A DNA stretch of 64,000 bases. It comes from Microdochium bolleyi. Lineage: Eukaryota > Ascomycota > Sordariomycetes > Xylariales > Microdochiaceae. The stretch lies in the NCBI GenBank assembly GCA_001566295.1, contig KQ964251.1:997838-1061837 (forward strand), in the 5' to 3' direction. The position numbers were made by a program, and so were the translations under genes. The notes under the pieces are model-generated. The model had not been told where the DNA came from. It did not search any database and was given only the letters and a program-made list of their open reading frames with translations. Every line of letters starts with the position of its first letter. Within the stretch, counting starts at the first letter, position 1. This document shows positions 56,740 through 64,000 of this stretch, in pieces.

Positions 56740-59033
56740 GGTGGTTGTGTGGGTGCGTGTGGCTGCGTGCAGGCGTCCGAAGTGTGTGCTTATATTTGGT
56801 GTTTGTTTGCTGGCCGCGTGTTTGCTGCCAAATGTCGGTGGTCTGCAGAGAGCGAAGGATGCTGTCGGCTGCCAGATGATCCGATCGCAAGACGAAAACA
56901 GGGCGCGGGGGCCAAGGAGGAAGATGGTGTTAATACAGACAAAAGAATGAAGACATGGGGTATCACGGAAGGTGTTGGGCGACCTCGGAGAAGGAAAAGG
57001 GAAGAGGCGGAGGGCGTGCCTGGGTGGGTTCCGGCGGACGGCTGTGGAGGTTTTGATGTCGCGCGCAACGACTGGAGCTGCTGCTGCTTCTGGTCTCGGT
57101 TGTTGCGCACGAGACACCGAGACACCTGTGAGACCTGGTCCAGCTGAGCTGGGAAGTGCTCCCCGTGTGGTTGTGGCAGGGTTCCCCGTGGCGGAATGTG
57201 GTGCGCTGCATGGTTGGCGCAGCAACAATAGCCGGTTGCTGCATTGCCCGCTTCCGCGGCTGGCGCGCCTCGGCCAGGCTGGGGACCTCCCATGCAGCCA
57301 CTTTAACACATCCCGGGCTGTGGTCTCGTTGCCGCCCTGTTTTGTTCATAATCGAACCCACAGGCGCCTTAACTCAGCTGCAAGCACGGTCAGTGCTGCG
57401 TGGAGGGCGTTGGGCAGTCTATCTATCTACCTACCTAGGTAGGTAGGTAGGTAGGTAGGTAGGTAGGTGCTTTAGGTATCTGCAGATCTGTTTACCGTGT
57501 GGAGCTTGATGCGATTCACTTCGTGCGATCGGGGCTGCCATTCCAGATCTCGTCTGACGCAGGGTCGACTCACAGATAAACACATGCAGAACGAACACGG
57601 GCGAGAGGCTGGCTCCTGAGACTTCCAGGCAGTGCCAGCGACAACGCCGGGACTCACATCATGTCAGCTTCTGCAGACCTTCTAGACTGCCCCTCAAAGC
57701 CGGAGTTGCTCGCAGTGACTGGACCTACAGTTGCCGGGCGCCTGAAGGACTTATTGTAGGCATGGCACAGGCAAGCAAGATCTTTGTGTGGCCTTCTAGG
57801 CCTCTGGACCTGGCCTCTGATGCGTGGAACGAGAGCATTGTGCAAGCAGTTGCGCCGAATGAGAAACACGGAGTGATCATACCGTTGAAGCTCGCTAGCC
57901 CACATCTCGGACCGTCACATTGACCGACGGTAGTGTCGTAGAGTTGCAAGCATCCTTGACGGCCCCGTGGTCGGGCTTGATCGCCCCCGAGGTCCGATCC
58001 CCTTGGAGGTTGTGCCTGACCGTCACGCCCAAAGAGTCGAGCAACGGAAGCAATCGCAGTTGAGCTCCCCACATTTGCAGAGCGCCGAGCTGACAGCGGG
58101 GCCGCAGAAAAATCCATGACGTCTGCCATTCGACATTGCCATCACACTTTGGCACCAGCACCACCACAAGCTCGATGCCAAAGCCCGATCGCACGCACTG
58201 CCAGTGCCGCCTGGTGCTGCTATTTGCGTGCCGGCACCAGCGGAAGCTGCTCGGACTCGCAACGGGCTGGGTGGTGCCTGGGCCTAGCAGGCAGTAGCTC
58301 TAGTTAGTGCCACGTCGCGGACAAAAGCAGCTCGCGGCAGGATGAGCTCCGCGCTGGCCGGCTCGCACAAAGTGAAGGTCTCGTCGGATCCGGCGGCCAC
58401 CCACGCTAGAGGCCCCGACCGGCGTCTTCTTGCCGGCTGGGCTCCTAGAGGTTGTCCGTGACGGGGATCAATGGCAACGCAAGCCAGGATTGGCTAGAGC
58501 CTTCCCAGGTTGACATGTGCCGTTCCGCGCTCTGTCCGATCAGTGACCTGGCTCTGACGTGACTGACGCCCGTGTACAAATCCACCGCGATCCCCCTCTT
58601 CTCCGCATCGCGAGCCTTGCCCCTCACCTCATCCAGCTCCCAGTCTGTCTGCCTGGAGCGTCTTGCTATTGCTCTGCCAGAAAGCCTTCGCCCGCCGGCC
58701 CCTGTCCTCTTCGGCCTCCACTGCCCTGCGTGGCGCATTGCACCTGTCTTGCTTTGCCTGGTCGCCTGCCTGGATCTTTGGCTGAGAGTCGACAATCGAC
58801 CAAACACCACACGCCCGTGTGCCGAGGCCCGCGACAAAGCTCGACTGCCCTTGTCTTGAAAGCAAGACACGACCAGCCCCGCCGCCAGCCACGGCTGCGC
58901 TCCCAAGAAAGAAGCAAGACATTTAGAAGGCACGACTCCTCCACCGGTGCCTGCTCGCCTGTTGATATCCCAGGCTGCCGCTTCCGAGTCCGAGTTTCCT
59001 GCTTCGCTCGATCCACCACTCGCCCGACCCGCC
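56740..59033. promoter_or_regulatory. Divergent intergenic region, Cdc14 / GGPP synthase
   Basis: 2.3 kb between divergent starts. Contains an AGGT microsatellite with a perfect palindromic core (separate entry). The last ~500 bp before 59034 are pyrimidine-rich and look like a long leader; the in-frame extension upstream would need a GTG start. No other gene seen. Confidence 0.5.
57417..57470. repeat. (AGGT)8 microsatellite with palindromic ACCT arm
   Basis: Eight perfect AGGT units (57437-57468) preceded by ATCT/ACCT units in the inverse sense. Positions 57428-57445 form a perfect 18-bp palindrome centred on CCTAGG, so the locus could fold into a hairpin. No known function. Confidence 0.9.
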
Positions 59034-60230
59034 ATGGAGCCTGTCGCAACGTCGGTCCCTCCTGCTGCCCTGCCCAACTCCGGCGCCCTCCAGTCTCCCA
59101 ACGCCATTCCTCCGAGGACCTCGTCTACCGGCTACGCAAGTTCTCACCCGCCCTCAAAGTCCGCACTCCGCCCGCTCGCAGAGGCCGACTGGCTCGCACA
59201 GTCGCAGAACCGTCACCGCAAGAGCTCTTCCATCACGACACCCTTCAGCACAATGCCAACGAGCAGCTCCCCTCCGCCGCCGCCGCCGCCCCCGGATGCC
59301 AGCCGGTACGCCACCCAGGATCTGACCTTCACCTCCACGACGTGGACGACGCGCAAGGAGAAGGTCCTGCAGGGGCCCTTCGACTACCTCTACTCGCACC
59401 CTGGCAAGGAGATCCGCACATTTATGCTCAATGCCTTCAACGAGTGGCTCCAAGTCCCCGAGGAGAGTCTCGTCGTCATCACGAAAGTCGTGGGCATGCT
59501 GCACACCGCGTCGCTGCTCGTCGATGATGTTGAGGACAACTCGCTGCTCCGCCGGGGACTCCCGGTCACCCATAGCATCTTTGGCACCGCCCAGACGATA
59601 AACTCGGCCAACTACGTGTACTTCCTGGCATTGCAAGAGCTGCAGAATCTCAAGAACCCACAGGCGAACGATATTTACACCGAGGAGCTGCTAAACCTCC
59701 ACCGCGGCCAGGGCATGGACCTCTTTTGGAGAGACACCCTGACCTGCCCCAACGAGGAGGACTACCTGGAGATGGTGGGCAACAAGACGGGCGGTCTCTT
59801 CCGTCTCGCCATCAAGCTTATGCAGGCCGAGTCCAAGGTCTCCATGGACTGCGTCCCGCTCGTCCACCTGATGGGTCTCGTCTTCCAGATCGCCGATGAC
59901 TACAAGAACCTGTTCGACGCCACGTACACGCAGAACAAGGGCATGTGCGAAGATCTGACAGAGGGCAAATTCTCCTTCCCAATCATCCATAGCGTGCGAG
60001 CCGACCCCTCGAATCTGCAGCTACTCAACATCCTCAAGCAGAAGACGACCGATGTAGAGGTGAAGCGGTACGCAGTCAAATACATGCACAGCACAGGCAG
60101 CTTCGACTACACCAAGCAGGTGCTCGCCGTGCTCATCGACAGGTCGCGGAAACTGGCGGACGAGCTGGACGACGGCCGGGGCAAACATGCTAACATTCAC
60201 AAGATCTTGGATAAGATGGTGATTGAGTAG
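59034..60230 (+). CDS. GGS1: Geranylgeranyl diphosphate synthase, 398 aa
   Basis: Trans-prenyltransferase that condenses isopentenyl and farnesyl diphosphate to the C20 GGPP used for protein prenylation and terpenoids. Single exon. The first ~85 residues are Ser/Pro-rich, including a run of eight Pro. The catalytic part starts near QGPFDYLYSHPGKEIR. The first Asp-rich motif DDVEDNSLLRRG begins at residue 164. The second, QIADDYKNL, is at about 287-291. GKFSFPIIH lies downstream, as in the family. The ATG at 59034 was chosen over the longer frame because that frame starts at GTG. Length and close similarity to Neurospora AL-3-type sequences (from memory), plus the absence of terpene genes nearby, point to the housekeeping enzyme rather than a cluster copy. 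Confidence 0.93.
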   Translation: MEPVATSVPPAALPNSGALQSPNAIPPRTSSTGYASSHPPSKSALRPLAEADWLAQSQNRHRKSSSITTPFSTMPTSSSPPPPPPPPDASRYATQDLTFTSTTWTTRKEKVLQGPFDYLYSHPGKEIRTFMLNAFNEWLQVPEESLVVITKVVGMLHTASLLVDDVEDNSLLRRGLPVTHSIFGTAQTINSANYVYFLALQELQNLKNPQANDIYTEELLNLHRGQGMDLFWRDTLTCPNEEDYLEMVGNKTGGLFRLAIKLMQAESKVSMDCVPLVHLMGLVFQIADDYKNLFDATYTQNKGMCEDLTEGKFSFPIIHSVRADPSNLQLLNILKQKTTDVEVKRYAVKYMHSTGSFDYTKQVLAVLIDRSRKLADELDDGRGKHANIHKILDKMVIE

Positions 60231-61726
60231 ATGGACTCTTGGGGTTGTGTATTTGGCCTTTCATATACCCTCTTCAAAGCATAATGCAATGATGAAAGCG
60301 TTTTGAACGTTGAGTTGGCCCTGGAAGTGAAACAACGTGAAGACGCTGGTGATGTCTGGCATATTGTTGAGACGACTACGTAGAGGACACAGTCTGGCGC
60401 TGTCGCGAGGAAGCTCAGTGTCAGAGTTGGTTTCTTCTTCTAGATGTCGACACTGGCATCGAGTGCTGCTAAGGTATGGTTTCTGAAAGACTGATGTCTT
60501 TTGTGGTGAGGTGCACAGACTTCTGGGCCTCTCGACATCTGGACCTCTAGACCTCTCGACATCTAGACCTCCAGACCTCTAGACCTCTCGGGGTGGATAT
60601 GGACTTTGAGCGTCTCGAAGCACCGACTTTGGCGGGCGGTAACGAGCTTTTCGGCAGTGCCCTCACGGGTTAGGAGCGTGACACAGCATCAGCTTCATAC
60701 GCTCCCGGGTGTCCTCATCTGACTGCCCAGGAGTCGAAGTCGCCAAAGGGACTACGATTTGGCTGGCAGGAAGGCCATGTGATCAGGCGAAAGCCACCCC
60801 CAGCGACTCTGTGGACAAGCAGGGTCCCGGCACGACCGAGTGGGCGGCGACTCCTCGGGTCGAAAAGAGCCAGTGAGTACAGATTGATCGCGCGCCGGTA
60901 CTGAAGCTCGGGTGCTTAGGCGAAGGGGACGGAACGGATGGTTGTAGGTTCCAGCCGTCCTTCCTGACAGAGCCTGGGGCGACTCTCTGGGGAGGGCGGT
61001 TTGGCCTTTCCTGCTTGAGCCTGTCCCGAAGTGATGTCTCTACACTTGCAATCACAACCACAGGCCACAAGGCGAAAACTCGCAATGCTAGTTGTTCAGG
61101 GTAGTACGGCGTGGCCTCGTCTTGAAGGCCGCATGGAGCAGCGGAAACCAGCAGACTACCTGCTTCATAGCTACAGCATGGATCCGCAGTCGGACTGCCG
61201 AGGAGAGAGATGCGATTGGAACCATGTATACAGTCGTGGGAGTTTTTCAACAGGTCCGTCAGCTCGATATGGTAAAGACATTGTACTTCGCAGAGTGGCA
61301 AGAGCTAGAGTGCTACACGTGATGGTTATGCAGGGGAGAGTACAAACATACACGACTCGATGAGCATGTCATATCAAGTTTTTGAGAGCTGTAGCTACGT
61401 CTAGAGGCCACTTTCATGAAAGACACGTTGGAATCCATCGATTTTTAGTCTATCTCCAGGCCGAGTGTGTCTCGAGGCCGAGTCCACCTTTACCACTGCC
61501 CACCGCGCGAAGCATCATGGGCTTTCCCAGATTGCGCTCAAATGCAAAGCAAATACTTTCCTTTATGGGGAAACTACTATTCTTCATAGCCACCAAAGCA
61601 AATGTCAAACTCGCGTGTCTCCTGCGAGCGCTCCGAGGCCTTCCCTACCTTTCTGGTGGTCCTTCCCGCGTACCCTGACCAAGCAAAGTTGTGTCAATTC
61701 TGCTGCTGGACCATCGTGGTACATCC
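60231..61726. other. Intergenic, convergent 3' flanks
   Basis: 1.5 kb between the GGPP synthase stop and the helicase stop. Contains a local GACCTCT-type minisatellite (60520-60590). Frames at 60783-61791 have no domain content. Confidence 0.5.
60520..60590. repeat. Imperfect GACCTCTAGACCTCTCGACATCT minisatellite
   Basis: About seven imperfect copies of a 9-10-bp unit (variants of GACCTCTAG and GACATCTAG) in tandem, within the 3' flank of the GGPP synthase gene. Simple local duplication. Confidence 0.75.
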
Positions 61727-64000
61727 TTAATCGGCGTTGTACGCCACAAGAAGTGACAGGTCTGGCTCGCCAGTGTCTGCCTCCAGTTTGACCCTGGAGC
61801 TGCCCACGACTTGAGGAACTCGCTGACGCTTTCTGCTCGGTGCTTCATCGTCTGACTCTTCAGAGCTCTCCTCGGAAGAGCAACCAGACTCGCTCTCGCT
61901 CTCGCTGTAGCCGTCACCCAGATCAGAACCATCCTCGCTGTCGGTCTCGAGAGAGCCGTCGCCATCTGAGGCAGGACTTGTTGTGTCAGCAACGGTCTGG
62001 ATGCTCTTGTCGTTGTCGCACTCGAGCTTTTTGATCTCATCTAGCTCGTCGGCCAGCTTCTCGAGATCCTCCTGGCTAATCGACCACAGGTTGATCTGGG
62101 GGATTGGCAGCATAGCAAGACTATCCGCACCGAGCTGGACCCGGATCTGGAGCTCGAGAGCTCTCTCCAGAATGCAGCGGTCCGAAAGGTCCTGAGTGCG
62201 GTACGGCGGGCGTCTCTTGCCGGAAGGGCCCGAGTACATCAGCAGCCGCCGCAGGCCGTTCTTGCCGTGGTCGAAGTTGAGCTTCTCGACCTTGTTGAGC
62301 TCCTTGTACGACTCGTAGAACTGGCGGCGGGTCCGGGGGCTCAGGAACGCGGCTCTCTCCTGGCGCTCCGTGCTGCCCCAGCGGCTCCATCCGTTCGCGG
62401 GAAGCCGCGCCTGGTCCTCGTCGTCCTTCTGCGCCAAAGCGTTGAGATAGTTGTCTGATAGGATCTTCTTCGTGCCCATCAGCTTCTTGGCCGCAGGTGT
62501 GCCCCAGGTTCTGTACGACTCGTCCTGCATCAGATTGAGAAGCTTGACCAGGTCGTCGTTCGTCTTGTCCTGGGCACGCGCGCTGAGCTCCGGCAGGAGC
62601 TTATCGACCTGACGGCTCTCTTGGAAGGCGTGGAACGAGTTGTTGACCATCAGACGAGAGACCTGGACGACGTCTTTCTGACCAAAGCGGATGACGCGAT
62701 GGATTGCCTGGCTTTGCATGCGGAGACTGTGGGACTGTGAAGCAATAAGCACGCGGGAGCAGTTTTTGTGCCTCGGAGTACTGTTAGCAGACGTTCTTGA
62801 GCGCTCGGGCCATGAAAACTCACAAGTTTGTGCCGACTGCGTTAACCCTGTACATCTGGACGAGGATCTGGCACGAGTCAGGAGAGGCCGAGTTGAAGTC
62901 TTCCACGAGTTCTTGGCGCTGCGCGTTCGTGAGATCTGAATGTAATACGCGGCAGTTGAAGCCTGCAAACTGCAGAACGACTTCATAGTACCACGCGAGA
63001 ACAGGAACGTCCTCGGTGATGAGTAGCTTCTTGATTATCTCGCCTGGCTGTCGGTTGATGATGTTCCTTTGGATATATGCGAGTATCTGGCGAAGGACCG
63101 GGGATCTACGGACAGCCATTGCCAGGTATTCAAAGGCATTCTTTGGCATGTCCTTGCGCTTGCGACCCTTGTCGATGAGGAATGGGACGATGTCTATGAA
63201 GGTAACACCGTTGCGGCGCATTAGAGCGAGGGTATCAGCTCTTGTGTTGAAGTCATTCTTTAAAAATACGTGCTGTAGTCTGAGGACATCAAGTGAGGCC
63301 GCAGCAATGGTGAGGTTCCGGGTGACTCTCGTAAGATGAGAATCTCCCTCGAAATTCTCTTCCTTGAGAAACTCGTCATCCTCCTCATCGGGCTCATCCG
63401 GTATGTCCTGATCCATTACGCTACCATATTCAGCAGCCACGGTGTCGATAAGCATGTTGAGAATGACTTGCACTTCAGTCTCGATACCGATTATCGTATC
63501 CTTGACCCCATCATCTTGAGGCTGCTCAGCCTTGAATCCGACAGACTGGGAGGATTTGGTTCTCCTTTTGCGTGGGGTCTTCGTAGCCAGCTTGGGTTTC
63601 TCAGCCTCCTTGGACTTTCGGCGCTTCATATTCCCTTCTTCGTCTGCGTACATCATTCTCAGGGCCTTTAGATAGTCCAGTAAGAGCTTGTAATGTATAC
63701 GCTGGTACTTGTTCGCGAAGTTTGAGTGAGACTCGATCAAAACGGTAGAGTGCTGTGAGTCTGGGAATAGTCCCTGTAATGAAAGAGTGTGCTTTCCGTC
63801 CCAGTCGAGGTTGATCTTTGATGTAGGTGCTCTCTGTAGTATAGCAAGCCTTTCGAAGTACTGGAGGTAGGACCGAATCGTCTGAATATCGGTCTTGAAG
63901 CCTACTTGACGGCCGTTGTTGGTGAGCTTTCCGAGAAGTGGAAGGTGCCCGGCAATGAGGTACAGAGGGTCGGACGGTTTGAGACCCTCCAGTCTCTCAA
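61727..64000 (-). CDS. Divergent SNF2-family helicase, C-terminal ~740 aa (5' end outside window)
   Basis: Minus-strand gene cut by the right edge. Visible exons are 64000-62824 and 62771-61727, joined through a 52-nt intron (donor GTGAGT, CTAAC branch). The right part has the helicase C-terminal lobe: RVLHSDLTNAQRQELVEDFN, then the altered motif V (MYRVNAVGTNLHKNC) and motif VI (QSQAIHRVIRFGQKD). Canonical SNF2 proteins have GGVGLNL, then a DxxWNP box, then QAxDRxHRIGQ; here several of those residues differ. A 60-odd-residue Lys/acidic insertion (NMKRRKSKEAEKPK...IETEVQ) sits upstream. The C-terminus is very acidic with Ser/Glu/Asp runs, then a basic RKRQRVP patch. It has no membrane segment; nuclear, chromatin-linked or DNA-repair role inferred. 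The N-terminal ATPase lobe is not in this window. Confidence 0.78.

Noticed and set aside
58947..59033. N-terminal extension of GGPP synthase
   Set aside because: It would start at GTG and has no family similarity; the first ATG at 59034 is the better start.

Overview
The window is a segment of a filamentous ascomycete (Pezizomycotina) nuclear genome, most likely a Sordariomycete. The reasons are: spliced genes with short introns (mostly 52-160 nt) that have GTAAGT-like donors and CTAAC/CTAAT branch points; single-copy eukaryotic housekeeping genes (20S proteasome alpha 1, OST3/6, GET3, MPE1, MRM2, SIN Cdc14); and fungus-specific families (EsdC-like glycogen-binding protein, SUR7/PalI-type protein, claudin-like four-helix protein). 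No rRNA, tRNA, CRISPR array, prophage or intact transposon was recognised. The class-level placement is an inference.

Layout. 1-7.1 kb: mostly non-coding, with one small four-exon hypothetical gene (3151-4031, minus). 7.2-26.8 kb: a dense block with proteasome alpha 1 (minus), a WKF-domain acidic nuclear protein (plus), a claudin-like membrane protein (minus), a KdsD/GutQ-like SIS protein (plus), mitochondrial rRNA methyltransferase MRM2 (minus), a polytopic membrane protein (plus), a coiled-coil/AT-hook protein (minus), OST3/6 (plus) and a low-complexity MNWTEGN-type protein (minus). 26.8-31.0 kb: 4.2 kb without a supportable gene, ending in the GATA-rich promoter of glutamine synthetase (plus, 31050-33102). 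35-46.6 kb: an HD-domain hydrolase (minus), an EsdC-like protein (plus), an amidohydrolase (plus), a SUR7/PalI protein (minus) and a PLC-like phosphodiesterase (plus). 48-60 kb: MPE1 (plus), GET3 (plus), a cysteine-rich single-pass membrane protein (minus), SIN Cdc14 (minus) and GGPP synthase (plus). 61.7-64 kb: the 3' part of a divergent SNF2-type helicase gene (minus) that runs off the right edge.

The genes are unrelated housekeeping and regulatory functions. They do not form a pathway cluster. Strands largely alternate, so most neighbours are convergent or divergent pairs with 0.4-1.5 kb between them. All exon models were read by hand from splice signals, reading frame and family alignment from memory. 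No computation or database search was run. I did not find a convincing undescribed multi-gene system. The most interesting items are a start codon that forms an exon by itself in glutamine synthetase, a bacterial-type sugar-phosphate isomerase homologue in a fungus, a membrane protein with repeated CC-x5-C-x5-C modules, and a helicase with degenerate core motifs.
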